This document shows positions 38,472 to 47,684 of a DNA stretch of 64,000 bases, piece after piece. A program made the translations under genes and the position numbers. The notes below the pieces were generated by a model. It was not told the origin of the DNA. It worked only from the letters and a program-made list of their open reading frames with translations, and made no database searches. This DNA is from Rhizobium grahamii CCGE 502. GTDB lineage: Bacteria; Pseudomonadota; Alphaproteobacteria; Rhizobiales; Rhizobiaceae. Numbering within the stretch: the first letter of the stretch is position 1; each line of letters opens with the position of its first letter. The stretch lies in NCBI RefSeq assembly GCF_000298315.2, contig NZ_AEYE02000011.1, positions 248,001 to 312,000 on the forward strand. The letters run 5' to 3'.

Positions 38472-40035
38472 CTTGCGCCTCCGAGGTGGCCTTGCTCTCG
38501 TGCAGGCCGCCCATCAAAAGGCCAATCTTTTCCCGAGACAGTTCTCCTGCCGGGAACGGTTGCGAAAGCCGCCCTTCAGAAATCACGGCAATCTCCGTTG
38601 CGACTTCGAATATTTCGTCAAGGTCCTGGCTGATGACGACGACGGCGGAGCCATTCCGCGCCAGATCCACAAGCGCCTGACGAATGCGGCTGGCCGCCCC
38701 TGCATCGACGCCCCAGGTCGGCTGGTTGACGACGAGAACAGCAGGTTGGCGATCCAGTTCGCGGCCGACGATGAACTTCTGCAGATTGCCGCCGGAGAGC
38801 GAACCCGCAGCCGGATCCTCGCCGCTTTTGCGGACGTCCATCGCCTCGGCGATCCGCTTGGTCGCGGTCTTTACGGCGCCCCGGCGGATGACCTTGAGAA
38901 AGCCGCCACCGAGGAAGGCCCTACGGTCGGATTGGCTGCGCGCCAGCACCAGATTGTCGGAGAGTTTCATGGCCGAGACGGCAGCATGGCCATGACGCTC
39001 TTCCGGCACAAAACCGGCGCCGAGCAAACGACGCGCAGTGATGCCCTGGGTGCCCATGGCCTTCTTCCGGATCGTGATCGCCTCCGGCGAACTGACCGGA
39101 TACTCGCCGGAGAGCGCATCGAAGAGTTCTCCCTGGCCGTTGCCGGCAACGCCTGCGATCGCCAGAATCTCGCCGGAGCGGACCGTCAAGGAGACGTCCT
39201 TAAGCGGCATGGCGAAGGGTGTGCGCGCGGCAACCGAAAGATTTGCGACCGCAAGCTGCACCTCGCCTTTGTTGCCGCGATCCGGATGCGTGACCGTTGC
39301 AACGTCGCTGCCGACCATCATCCGGGCGAGAGAAGCCGGCGTCTCCCGGCGCGGATCGCAGGCGCCTGTGACCCTGCCGCTGCGCAGCACCGTCGCGCGG
39401 TCGCAGATGCGCTGCACTTCTTCAAGCCGATGGCTGATGTAGAGCACCGATTTGCCCTCCGCCTTCAGCTTGAAGAGTGTTTCGAAAAGCTTGTCGGCCT
39501 CCTGCGGCGTCAGCACGGACGTCGGCTCATCAAGGATAATCAGCTTGGGGTTCTGCAGCAGCGCGCGCACGATCTCGATGCGCTGGCGTTCACCGACGGA
39601 GAGGTCCGCCACATGGGCGTGCGGGTCGAGCGGCAGCCCGTAGGCGCGCGAAAGCGCCCTTGCCTCCTCCGCAATCCTGCCGATCGGAATGCTGTCTTCG
39701 AGCGAAAGCGCGATATTCTCGGCGACAGTCAGCGCCTCGAAAAGCGAAAAGTGCTGAAAAACCATGCCGATGCCGAGCCTGCGGGCGTCGCCCGGCGAGC
39801 CGATCGAAACCGGTTGGCCCTCCCACACGATGCGGCCTTCGCTTGGTTCCAGCACCCCAAACAGCATCTTGACCAGCGTCGATTTACCGGCGCCGTTTTC
39901 GCCAAGGAGAGCATGGATTTCGCCGGGGGCGATATCTAGATCGATATGGTTGCAGGCGGCAAAGCTGCCGAAGAATTTCGTCAGTTGCTGGACCGACAGT
40001 AACGCACCGGAGCCCGGCACATCAGATAATGACAC
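38461..40035 (-). CDS. ABC transporter ATPase, BMP/nucleoside type (two nucleotide-binding domains)
   Basis: This 524-residue tandem ATPase (YufO-like) has a first domain with GENGAGKSTLVKMLFG, signature DLSVGERQRIEIVRALLQ and LIILDEPTSVLTPQE. The second domain has the degenerate Walker A GVAGNGQGELFDALSG, signature SLSGGNLQKFIVGREL and VLVVNQPTWGVDAGA. It powers the importer formed by the two downstream permeases. qor lies 42 bp upstream on the same strand, close enough for read-through. Confidence 0.93.
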   Translation of the reverse strand: MSLSDVPGSGALLSVQQLTKFFGSFAACNHIDLDIAPGEIHALLGENGAGKSTLVKMLFGVLEPSEGRIVWEGQPVSIGSPGDARRLGIGMVFQHFSLFEALTVAENIALSLEDSIPIGRIAEEARALSRAYGLPLDPHAHVADLSVGERQRIEIVRALLQNPKLIILDEPTSVLTPQEADKLFETLFKLKAEGKSVLYISHRLEEVQRICDRATVLRSGRVTGACDPRRETPASLARMMVGSDVATVTHPDRGNKGEVQLAVANLSVAARTPFAMPLKDVSLTVRSGEILAIAGVAGNGQGELFDALSGEYPVSSPEAITIRKKAMGTQGITARRLLGAGFVPEERHGHAAVSAMKLSDNLVLARSQSDRRAFLGGGFLKVIRRGAVKTATKRIAEAMDVRKSGEDPAAGSLSGGNLQKFIVGRELDRQPAVLVVNQPTWGVDAGAASRIRQALVDLARNGSAVVVISQDLDEIFEVATEIAVISEGRLSQPFPAGELSREKIGLLMGGLHESKATSEAQDAH

Positions 40036-40077
40036 GTTCCCCTCATTTCCCTCTGCCGACCCTGCCCGTTCGGGTCA

Positions 40078-41058
40078 TTATGGGATCAGCAGCGTAGTTC
40101 CGGTAGTTCTTCTGGATTCCAGATCCATGTGGGCCCGCCCGACCTCACGCAATGGATAGGTTTGGTTGATATTGATACGCACTTTGTTGCTCAAAACAAC
40201 ATCAAATAACGCGTTTGCACAATTGGTTAGCTCCTCGCGCGTCGCGATGTAAGTGAAAAGCGTCGGCCTCGTTGCAAAGAGCGATCCTTTCTGGGCGAGC
40301 ATGGCGAGTGTGAAGTTCTCGATCGGCCCCGAAGACTGGCCAAAAGAGACAAACATGCCGAGCCGTCTCAGACAGTCGAGCGACTGGGGAAATGTGTCGC
40401 GGCCGATTGAGTCATAGACCACGTGAACGCCCGCGCCACCGGTGATTTCGCGCACACGCCCAGCAAAGTTATCGGTATTGTAATTGATGGCGTGATCGTA
40501 TCCGTGCTGGAGAGCCAACTGCACCTTGCTGTCCGACCCAGCGGTGCCGATCACCGTTGCGCCGAGCGCCCTTGCCCATTGTCCGGCTATTAGGCCAACA
40601 CCGCCGGCCGCCGCATGAAACAGGATCGTGGTACCGGGGGCGACCCTGTAGGTTCGGTTGAGAAGATACTCGGCGGTCATGCCCTTCAGCATCATCGAAG
40701 CTGCCGTATCGAGCGGAATTCCATCCGGAACTTTGACGAGGTGCTTCGTTTCGATGTTTCGTTCGACGCTGTAGGCGCCGTCAGATCCTGCATAGGCGAC
40801 GCGATCGCCGACCTTAAACTCCTCCACACCAGGGCCGATAGCTGTAACGGTGCCTGCCGCTTCCTTGCCTGTCACGAACGGCATATGCGGCGCCTTATAA
40901 AGCCCGGTGCGGAAATAGACGTCGATGAAGTTCAAGCCAATGGCCGCGTGCTTGATCTGGACTTGCCCCGCACCGGGAGGCGGCAGGTCGATATCGATAT
41001 ATTCGAGAACTTCAGGTCCGCCGGTCTTGCTGAAAGAAACCGCCTGCGTTCTTGCCAT
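40078..41058 (-). CDS. qor: NADPH:quinone oxidoreductase (zinc-independent MDR family)
   Basis: The 326-residue protein is a medium-chain dehydrogenase/reductase of the quinone-oxidoreductase type. It has GAGQVQIKHAAIGLNFIDVY, the quinone oxidoreductase/zeta-crystallin signature region around HAAAGGVGLIAGQWARALGA, and a Rossmann nucleotide-binding loop AAGGVG. It lacks the catalytic zinc cysteines of alcohol dehydrogenases. It reduces quinones one electron at a time with NADPH and may protect against redox stress. It lies only 9 bp after pcs and 42 bp before the transporter ATPase. Confidence 0.92.
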   Translation of the reverse strand: MARTQAVSFSKTGGPEVLEYIDIDLPPPGAGQVQIKHAAIGLNFIDVYFRTGLYKAPHMPFVTGKEAAGTVTAIGPGVEEFKVGDRVAYAGSDGAYSVERNIETKHLVKVPDGIPLDTAASMMLKGMTAEYLLNRTYRVAPGTTILFHAAAGGVGLIAGQWARALGATVIGTAGSDSKVQLALQHGYDHAINYNTDNFAGRVREITGGAGVHVVYDSIGRDTFPQSLDCLRRLGMFVSFGQSSGPIENFTLAMLAQKGSLFATRPTLFTYIATREELTNCANALFDVVLSNKVRININQTYPLREVGRAHMDLESRRTTGTTLLIP

Positions 41059-41067
41059 TGCCTTCTC

Positions 41068-41796
41068 CTAATCGCGCCTTCCAAGCGCCGGGAAGAACTG
41101 CAACACGGCGCCAATGCAGTAGAGGTAGATACCGCTGAGAATAAAGAGGACAAGCGCCCATTGTGGGATCACGAAATGCATCAGCAGCGCATACATTCCG
41201 AGCCCCGACCACAAGAAGAAGACGCCGAGGTTGAGCGGCCGGAGCCGCTGGACGCGGACGGGGTGGAGGAAATTGATCGGCAGGAAGGTGAGGATGACGG
41301 AGACGAGGACGACCGTTAGCGCCGTGATCGCACTGGCATCGATGACGAACAATGTGAAGACGATCATGTTCCAGACCACCGGAAAGCCCGAGAAGAAGTA
41401 CTCGTCGGTCTTCATGCCGGTATCGGCGTAGTAGATTGCGCTGGATACCACGATCATCCCTGCAGCCACGAAGGACCACGGCTCGCCGATCATGCCGCTC
41501 TGGTAAAGCGCAAACGCAGGCAGCAGGACGTAGGTCACATAGTCGATGATATTGTCGAGCGTATCGCCCGACCAGTTCGGCAGCACTTCCTTGACACTGA
41601 CCTTGCGGGCGATCGGTCCATCGATGCCATCAACGAGAAGTGCCAGCCCCAGCCACCAGAACATGTCGATGAACCGATGCTCGGCAGCAGCAACGACGCC
41701 GAGAAAGGCAAGAAAGGACCCGGACGCCGTCAGAATATGGACGGAGAATGCGCGCATTTCCGCGTAAGGTACGCGCTTGTAATTGAAAATCTTCAT
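41068..41796 (-). CDS. pcs: Phosphatidylcholine synthase
   Basis: Pcs condenses CDP-diacylglycerol with choline to give phosphatidylcholine directly, a route first described in Sinorhizobium and found in Rhizobiales and some pathogens. The 242-residue protein has about eight hydrophobic helices and the CDP-alcohol phosphotransferase motif in its Pcs form: DGIDGPIARK, then GDTLDNIIDYVT, with a longer spacer than the usual eight residues. It lies in the inner membrane. It heads a same-strand run with qor and a nucleoside-type ABC transporter. The upstream 245 bp are divergent to fpr. Confidence 0.96.
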   Translation of the reverse strand: MKIFNYKRVPYAEMRAFSVHILTASGSFLAFLGVVAAAEHRFIDMFWWLGLALLVDGIDGPIARKVSVKEVLPNWSGDTLDNIIDYVTYVLLPAFALYQSGMIGEPWSFVAAGMIVVSSAIYYADTGMKTDEYFFSGFPVVWNMIVFTLFVIDASAITALTVVLVSVILTFLPINFLHPVRVQRLRPLNLGVFFLWSGLGMYALLMHFVIPQWALVLFILSGIYLYCIGAVLQFFPALGRRD

Positions 41797-42042
41797 GTTT
41801 CCCCGAGCAGCCTATGGCGTCCGCGCCCGGCAGACGCGGTTTTTGCCTAATATGCATCCTTTGTCCCGCTTCGCCAGCGCAAAAGCAACGAAGCCCCTTA
41901 AGGCCCTGGAATCATGACAGCGACACGCATATTTCGTACAAGTCGCTCGAGAAAGAATGGAATACCTTTAATCGGGACACTATTTGTAATATCTCGCTGG
42001 CATCGAAAACATTGTGCGACCAATACGGGATCCGATACCGAA

Positions 42043-42855
42043 ATGAACGCCCCTGCAAAGACCGAAGACTTCGCCTCACCGATTCCGGCTGGAGTCTATG
42101 CCGAAACCGTGCTCAGCGTGACCCATTACACGGATCGCCTGTTCCGGTTTACGATGACGCGTCCGCAGGGCTTCCGCTTCCGGTCGGGCGAGTTCGCAAT
42201 GATCGGATTGATGGTCGACGGCAAGCCGATCTTCCGTGCCTATTCGATCGCAAGCCCCGCCTGGGCAGAAGAGCTTGAATTCTTCTCGATCAAGGTTCCG
42301 GACGGCCCTCTGACCTCACACCTCCAGGCGATCAAGCCGGGCGACCAGGTTCTGATGCGCAAGAAGCCGACAGGCACGCTGGTGCTTGACGCGCTGACGC
42401 CCGGCCGTCGCCTCTATATGTTTTCGACCGGGACCGGCATTGCGCCTTTCGCCAGCCTGATCCGCGATCCGGAAACCTACGAGAAGTACGAGGAAGTCAT
42501 CCTCACCCACACGACCCGCGACGTGGCGGAGCTGAAATATGGCTTCGACCTGGTCGACGAGATCAAGAATGACGAACTCCTTCAGGAAGTCGTCGGCGAC
42601 AAGCTGCGCCATTATGCGACCGTCACCCGCGAAGACTTCGAGTACCGCGGCCGTATCACCGACCTGATTTCCTCAGGCAAGCTCTTTACCGACCTCGGTG
42701 TCCCGCCGCTCGATCCGGTAATCGATCGCGGCATGATCTGCGGCTCCTCCGCGATGCTGAAGGATACGAAGGAATTGCTGGAAGGTGCCGGCCTCAACGA
42801 AGGCGCAAACAGCAAGCCGGCGGAGTTTGTGATCGAACGCGCATTCGTCGGGTAA
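42043..42855 (+). CDS. fpr: Ferredoxin/flavodoxin-NADP+ reductase
   Basis: FPR exchanges electrons between NADPH and ferredoxin or flavodoxin. The 270-residue protein, started at MNAPAKTEDF, has the FAD-binding motif RAYSIASPAW (RxYS), the NADP-binding FSTGTGIAPFASLIRD, the CGSSAMLKD motif and the terminal FVIERAFVG with the subclass-typical C-terminal extension. The long frame upstream (43 more codons) has no ribosome-binding site and lies in the promoter zone. A clear terminator follows the gene. Confidence 0.95.
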   Translation: MNAPAKTEDFASPIPAGVYAETVLSVTHYTDRLFRFTMTRPQGFRFRSGEFAMIGLMVDGKPIFRAYSIASPAWAEELEFFSIKVPDGPLTSHLQAIKPGDQVLMRKKPTGTLVLDALTPGRRLYMFSTGTGIAPFASLIRDPETYEKYEEVILTHTTRDVAELKYGFDLVDEIKNDELLQEVVGDKLRHYATVTREDFEYRGRITDLISSGKLFTDLGVPPLDPVIDRGMICGSSAMLKDTKELLEGAGLNEGANSKPAEFVIERAFVG

Positions 42856-42878
42856 ATTTGCAGTGACGGACTTATTTG

Positions 42879-42902
42879 CGGCCCCGGCAACGGGGCCGTT
42901 TT
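42879..42902 (+). terminator. Terminator after fpr
   Basis: An 8-bp perfect stem (CGGCCCCG/CGGGGCCG around GCAA) followed by TTTT lies 23 bp beyond the fpr stop and directly abuts the 3' end of the convergent GntR gene. Confidence 0.88.
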
Positions 42903-43531
42903 CAATTGTGGTTGCTGAGATATTCGATCAGTGCGCTCATCGCGTGGCCGGCGTCCTTCGACCTGCCCTGCTCAATGGCTCGCATGACTGCAACATGCAG
43001 TGCGATAGATTGATCCATCCGGCTGGGGCTCGTGGACGCAGACCAGAGCCGACGCGAATGGGTTTGAACCGGTCCAAGCGCCGACGTGATAAAAGCGTTG
43101 GGGCAAGCCTCTTCCAGAATTTCGTCAAACGCCTTGTCCGCGGCGAAAAATGCTGCCACATCGCCGGTTGTGGCGCACATTTGCATTGCCTGCGCGCATT
43201 CCATCAGTTCTCGACGCTGCTCTGATGTGGCGGATTCGGCAGCCAGCGCCGCTGCGATCGGCTCAAGCTCGCGGCGAACCTGCATGACATTGTCATGGTC
43301 GGTCGGCTTGATCTCCGCCACCTGCAGCCCGACACGCGGCTTCACCACGATCAACGCTTGCCAAGCAAGCTTCTGAATCGCCTCGCGCACCGGCGTACGC
43401 CCGTGGCCGGCCAAGTCGATCAGGTGTTTCTCAGTGACCAACGCACCCGGCCGCAAAGCCAAGGTTACGATCGCATGCTCCAGGCTAAGGTAGGCAAGGT
43501 GGCTGAGTGAATTCTGCATTCGCGTATCCAT
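42902..43531 (-). CDS. GntR-family transcriptional regulator (FCD type)
   Basis: The 209-residue protein has an N-terminal winged helix (about 10-70), with GALVTEKHLIDLAGHGRTPV and the recognition helix REAIQKLAWQALIVV, and a C-terminal all-helical FCD domain. Ligand-site residues include Asp in AADKAFDEILEEA and the His of IALHVAVMRAI. Its target is unknown: it is convergent with fpr and about 190 bp from the 3' end of the MacB-like permease gene, so no neighbour is an obvious regulon member. Confidence 0.9.
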   Translation of the reverse strand: MDTRMQNSLSHLAYLSLEHAIVTLALRPGALVTEKHLIDLAGHGRTPVREAIQKLAWQALIVVKPRVGLQVAEIKPTDHDNVMQVRRELEPIAAALAAESATSEQRRELMECAQAMQMCATTGDVAAFFAADKAFDEILEEACPNAFITSALGPVQTHSRRLWSASTSPSRMDQSIALHVAVMRAIEQGRSKDAGHAMSALIEYLSNHN

Positions 43532-43723
43532 GGCTTCAAAAAATGCGCGTCGCGAGGGCGACCTAAAACCGATGATATATCAGCGTGCTCTCGAGCGGCA
43601 AGTTGGCGCCGACCTGGATGGCGGTGCGGAAGTCGTGCGATGTTTCCTCAATCCTGCCCTACGGTTCTCTCGTGGAATAGATGTCGGAAACTCTCTCCAC
43701 CGGAATCAGCGCCGCGTGGCTGG

Positions 43724-44932
43724 CTATTCGTGTCGCAGAGCCTCGATTGGATTGAGTTGTGCTGCTCGCCGTGCCGGGAAGTATCCGAACACCATTCCGA
43801 TTGCGGCGGAGAACGCGAAAGCAACCCCAATCATCGTGGGGCTGACAACGAAGGGAACCTTCAGGACTGTTACGGCCCCGTAGCCGAGCCCAACCCCCAG
43901 CAGGATCCCGGCGACGCCGCCAAAGACAGACAATGCCACCGCTTCGACCAGGAACTGCAGCAGCACCTGCTTTTCCAGCGCACCAATCGCCAGGCGTATG
44001 CCGATTTCCCGAGTACGCTCGGTCACCGACACCAGCATGATGTTCATGATTCCGATTCCGCCAACGAGCAGGCTGATCGCGGCGACCGCACCGAGCAAGC
44101 TGGTCAGCAGCGTCGTGGTGCCGGTCATCGCGTCGGCAATCTGCGTCATGTCATTAACACTGAAGTCATCCTCGCGGCTAGGGATAATCTTTCGCCGCTC
44201 GCGAAGCAGGTTTTCGGTTTCATCCTGAATTTTCGTTGTCGAGACACCGTCACGCGCGGAAATTACGATCATCTGGACATTGGCATTTGCCTTGCCGCCG
44301 ACCCGGCGCTGATAGACTTTGACAGGCATTATAACAACGTCATCCTGGTCGTTGCCCATGCCGGATTGGCCGCGTTTGGCAAGGACGCCGATGACACTGC
44401 AGGACACCTTGCCGACGCGAATCTGCTGCCCGTTGGGATTGGCAGCGCCAAAGAGCTGGGAGCGTACGGTCTCACCGAGAATGCAGCGCGGGCGCCCACG
44501 CTCCTCTGCGGCGTCGAAGGTGCGGCCAATCGCCATGTCCCAATCCTGGGCTATGAAGTAGTCATTGGTGGTGCCCATGACCGTCGTCGAATGGCTCTGC
44601 CCGCCGTAAATGACTGTCGCGGTCGTCTGATTGAGCGGCGCCGCGGCACGAAGACCATTGACCTGGTCGCGGATGGCGTCGACATCCTTCACGGTAAAAC
44701 GACGTGCCTCCGAACTTGCGCGGCCAGGGCCGAACTGACCCGGACGCGCAAACAGCATGTTGGTGCCCAGCCGCGAAAGCTCGGCCGAGACCTGAGCGGT
44801 GGTGCCGTTGCCGATCGTCACCAACGCGATGACTGCCGCCACGCCGATGACGACACCGAGCACGGTGAGAAACGAACGGAGCATATTGCGACTGATTGCG
44901 CGGAGCGCGAGTTTCAGCGTTTCAAAGAACAT
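43724..44932 (-). CDS. MacB-like ABC transporter permease
   Basis: The 402-residue protein, started at MFFETLKLALRAI, has one N-terminal transmembrane helix (about 20-42), a large periplasmic MacB_PCD domain (about 45-270) and three C-terminal helices of the FtsX domain (for example LLGAVAAISLLVGGIGIMNI and SVTERTREIGIRLAIGA). This is the MacB architecture with the ATPase encoded separately. It overlaps the ATPase gene by 11 bp. MacB-type systems use mechanotransmission to expel macrolides, peptides or lipids from the periplasm. No TolC gene is adjacent. Confidence 0.92.
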   Translation of the reverse strand: MFFETLKLALRAISRNMLRSFLTVLGVVIGVAAVIALVTIGNGTTAQVSAELSRLGTNMLFARPGQFGPGRASSEARRFTVKDVDAIRDQVNGLRAAAPLNQTTATVIYGGQSHSTTVMGTTNDYFIAQDWDMAIGRTFDAAEERGRPRCILGETVRSQLFGAANPNGQQIRVGKVSCSVIGVLAKRGQSGMGNDQDDVVIMPVKVYQRRVGGKANANVQMIVISARDGVSTTKIQDETENLLRERRKIIPSREDDFSVNDMTQIADAMTGTTTLLTSLLGAVAAISLLVGGIGIMNIMLVSVTERTREIGIRLAIGALEKQVLLQFLVEAVALSVFGGVAGILLGVGLGYGAVTVLKVPFVVSPTMIGVAFAFSAAIGMVFGYFPARRAAQLNPIEALRHE

Positions 44933-45638
44933 GATCCGCCCTCCCGCGATGCTCGGCCTCAGTCTCCAGCTTGCCGTCAATGAAGCGCAGCAACCGCTGG
45001 GCATAGGCGGCGATGTCGGGTTCGTGCGTAACCATGACGATCGTGATGCCCTGCTCCCGGTTCAACCGCGTCATCAAGTCCATGATCTCAACGCTGGTCT
45101 TGGTGTCGAGATTGCCGGTCGGCTCGTCCGCAAGAAGCAGCGAGGGTTCTGCTACAATCGCCCGGGCGATGGCCACACGTTGCTGCTGGCCGCCGGAAAG
45201 TTCCTGCGTCTTGTGATGCTCGCGCCCGGAGAGCCCCACAAGCCCGAGCGCCTCCTTCGCCTTGCGGTGGCGCTCACTCGCCTGCGTGCCGCGATAGATC
45301 AGCGGCAGTTCGACATTCTCCAAAGCTGAAGTGCGCGGCAGCAGGTTGAACCCTTGGAATACGAAGCCGAGCATATGACGGCGCAACAACGTCAGTTGGC
45401 TGCGGTCGAAGCCCTGTGTCGATACGCCCTGGAAAATGTAGTCGCCGGCGCTCGGGACATCGAGGCAGCCAAGGATGTTCATGGCCGTCGATTTGCCCGA
45501 GCCCGAGGGGCCCATGATGGCGACGAACTCGTGTTCGCGGATCGACAGATCCACCCGGTCAAGGGCGCGAATGGCCGCCTCTCCGTGACCGTAGATCTTC
45601 GAGACCTGCTTGAATTCGATGAGTGGCGGGCTCGTCAT
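44922..45638 (-). CDS. MacB/LolD-like ABC transporter ATPase
   Basis: The 238-residue ATPase has Walker A GPSGSGKSTAMNILGCLD, the signature LSGGQQQRVAIARAIV and Walker B LLLADEPTGNLDTKT, all typical of the MacB/LolD group. The start at MTSPPLIEFK gives the usual family N-terminus; a four-codon extension is possible. It lies between the adaptor gene (12 bp upstream) and the permease gene (overlapping), which defines a three-gene exporter operon. Confidence 0.94.
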   Translation of the reverse strand: MTSPPLIEFKQVSKIYGHGEAAIRALDRVDLSIREHEFVAIMGPSGSGKSTAMNILGCLDVPSAGDYIFQGVSTQGFDRSQLTLLRRHMLGFVFQGFNLLPRTSALENVELPLIYRGTQASERHRKAKEALGLVGLSGREHHKTQELSGGQQQRVAIARAIVAEPSLLLADEPTGNLDTKTSVEIMDLMTRLNREQGITIVMVTHEPDIAAYAQRLLRFIDGKLETEAEHRGRADHVL

Positions 45639-45650
45639 GCTGAGCCTCAC

Positions 45651-46949
45651 CTATTTCGCTTGCGCGGTGGCGTCGGTGATCACGGCATCATTTTCTTTGA
45701 TGTCACCGGATACAATCTGGGTGAGTTGTCCGTCGGACGAACCCACTTGGATGACCGCGGCTGCCGGCTTGCCCGATTTCAGCACCCAAACGCGCCGCTT
45801 TGCTCCGGTCAGCGCTTCTCCGCCCTGGTTGCCGGTCCGCGGTCCCATGCGCGGCGGTCTGAGCAAGCTGAAGATACCTCTGCCACGGGGTGACTCTGCC
45901 GCCGGGGGCGCATAGCGAAGCGCCGAGTTGGGAATCATAAGAGTATCCTTGACTGCCTCAACGGTGACGTCGGCCGTGGCTGTCATGCCCGGCCGCAGCA
46001 ACAGATCGGCATTATCGACCGACAGAATCGCCTTGTAGGTCACGACATTGTTTGTCGTCTCGGATGCAAATCGGATCTGTTTGATTTCCGCCGGAAAAGT
46101 CCGGTTGGGATAAGCGTCGACCGTGAACGTCGCCTTCTGGCCGACGGCAATCTGACCGACATCGGCCTCGTCGACATCGACCTGCAACTCCATCTTCCTC
46201 AGATCGCCGGCGATCACGAAAAGCACGGGCGCCGACAGCGATGCGGCGACTGTCGCGCCCGGATCGACGGATCGTGTCAGAACCACACCATTGATGGGCG
46301 AGATGATCTTCGCTTTGGCTAGGTTGACCTCGGCCAGGCGCAAATCCGCCTCCGCGGAGGCTACCGTGGCGACATTGATGTCCTTGGCAGCGACCGCAGA
46401 ATCGAACTTGTAGCGTGCATCCTCGAGGCTTTGTTGTGTCGAAACATTGCTTTGGACGAGGTTGCGAAAGCGCTGAAATGAGCTTTGGGCCGACTCCAGA
46501 TCAGCCGTAGCCTTCACAACGTTGGCCTTAGCAGAATCGAGTTTTGCCCGCGAACTCTTCACATCGGCCTCAAGCTTGTTCGTATCGAGCGCGGCTAGAA
46601 CTTCGCCGGCCTTGACCTCGCTGTTGTAGTCGACGTTCACGTCACGAACCGTCCCGGAGAGCTCACTTGATATATCTACCTGCTCGGTCGGCTGCACGGA
46701 TCCTGTTGCTGTCACCAGCACGGTCAGGTCACCACGTTTAACGGGCTGAGTTGTGTAGTTGTATTGGTTGCCCTCCTGTCGCGAATAGAAATAGCCCGCG
46801 CCGCCGGCGGCCAGAATCAGCAGAAGCAATAGCGATAGTCGACCACGCCAACGGCCCTTCGACTGTTTGCGTGAGGCCGCAAGAACGGTCGCCAGCTCGG
46901 CGCTCGCCTTTTTCGGCTTGGTTTCATGCATATCCTTGACGTCGTTCAT
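45651..46949 (-). CDS. MacA-like periplasmic adaptor (membrane fusion) protein
   Basis: The 432-residue protein has a basic cytoplasmic N-terminus, a single transmembrane helix (about 39-57, LSLLLLLILAAGGAGYFYS) and the adaptor fold: a lipoyl half (VKAGEVLAALDTNKLE), a long coiled-coil hairpin (about 120-210) and ISPINGVVLTRSVDPGATVA on the return strand. It links the MacB-like pump to an outer-membrane channel. The start at MNDVKDMHET is chosen because GAGG lies 5 bases upstream; an ATG at 46967 lacks a ribosome-binding site. Confidence 0.92.
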   Translation of the reverse strand: MNDVKDMHETKPKKASAELATVLAASRKQSKGRWRGRLSLLLLLILAAGGAGYFYSRQEGNQYNYTTQPVKRGDLTVLVTATGSVQPTEQVDISSELSGTVRDVNVDYNSEVKAGEVLAALDTNKLEADVKSSRAKLDSAKANVVKATADLESAQSSFQRFRNLVQSNVSTQQSLEDARYKFDSAVAAKDINVATVASAEADLRLAEVNLAKAKIISPINGVVLTRSVDPGATVAASLSAPVLFVIAGDLRKMELQVDVDEADVGQIAVGQKATFTVDAYPNRTFPAEIKQIRFASETTNNVVTYKAILSVDNADLLLRPGMTATADVTVEAVKDTLMIPNSALRYAPPAAESPRGRGIFSLLRPPRMGPRTGNQGGEALTGAKRRVWVLKSGKPAAAVIQVGSSDGQLTQIVSGDIKENDAVITDATAQAK

Positions 46950-47082
46950 TCCGGCCTCGATCAACATGCTGCCAATGCAGCTGTCAGCAAGATAACTATG
47001 TCGAAGCTGAACGGCAGATTAGCATCGGCCCGGATTGGCACGAAACGGTGTTGGAATGAAATGAAATCTTGGTAATGAGAGT

Positions 47083-47493
47083 TCAGTTTTCCGTTGGAAC
47101 CTTGGCATCGAAGGCGTCCGTTTCGTATTGCCAAGCGGCCGCCACTGGATGCAGCCAGGTTTCACGTCGCTTGATCCAAAGCTCCTGAACCGGCCGGAGG
47201 CCATTCGGAGCATCGTCCAGCGATCCAATCCGGATTTCTGCAAACTCATCAGTCAAGCAGAAGAGACGTCCACCACATCGGGGACAGAAGCTGCGACCGG
47301 CGTAAGTGGACACCTCACCCGATTGATCGAATGAGGATCTCGGCCACATCGCAAAGGCTACAAAGATCGATCCACTGGACTTGCGGCAATCGGCGCAATG
47401 ACACAGTCCCACGCGGATGGGCTCGCCTCTGACCGTGTAGCGCACTGCACCGCAGAGGCAGCCTCCATTCCGGGTACCCGTCGACGAAGCCAT
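47083..47493 (-). CDS. GFA-family zinc protein (glutathione-dependent formaldehyde-activating-like / CENP-V)
   Basis: The 136-residue protein has the GFA zinc ligands in order: GGCLCGAVRYTV, LCHCADCRKSSGS and RSFCPRCGGRLF. Members of this family bind zinc and sometimes glutathione; most are of unknown activity despite the historic formaldehyde name. Its ATG overlaps the stop of the upstream 63-residue gene by one base (TGATG), so the two are probably translated together. Confidence 0.9.
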   Translation of the reverse strand: MASSTGTRNGGCLCGAVRYTVRGEPIRVGLCHCADCRKSSGSIFVAFAMWPRSSFDQSGEVSTYAGRSFCPRCGGRLFCLTDEFAEIRIGSLDDAPNGLRPVQELWIKRRETWLHPVAAAWQYETDAFDAKVPTEN

Positions 47494-47684
47494 CAGTGAG
47501 CCGGCAATCGGCGCTTGGCGGCCATCAGTAGGTCGAGTTCTGTCGCAGATGGCCCGAACTTTTCAAAGAGCCGCTTTGCCTCGGTTTCCTCCAGGCGATA
47601 TTTCCTTGCGAACTCACCAAGACTATAGGGTCGGCCACGCAACACTTTTCGGGTTGTCGGTGCTGGTGTAGTCATGCTCGTCAT
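47493..47684 (-). CDS. Small hypothetical protein coupled to the GFA gene
   Basis: This gene encodes about 63 residues, with the start at MTSMTTPAPT because AAGGAG lies 7 bases upstream. Earlier in-frame ATGs at 47690 and 47705 lie at or before that site. The core GRPYSLGEFARKYRLEETEA followed by KRLFEKFGPS reads like a small helical, DNA-binding-like or DUF3606-like protein, but I cannot assign a family. Its stop overlaps the GFA start by one base. Confidence 0.7.
   Translation of the reverse strand: MTSMTTPAPTTRKVLRGRPYSLGEFARKYRLEETEAKRLFEKFGPSATELDLLMAAKRRLPAH

Noticed and set aside
38464-39939. A 491-codon open frame antisense to the BMP-type ATPase
   Set aside because: The ABC ATPase motifs on the minus strand are unambiguous; this frame has none and no ribosome-binding site.
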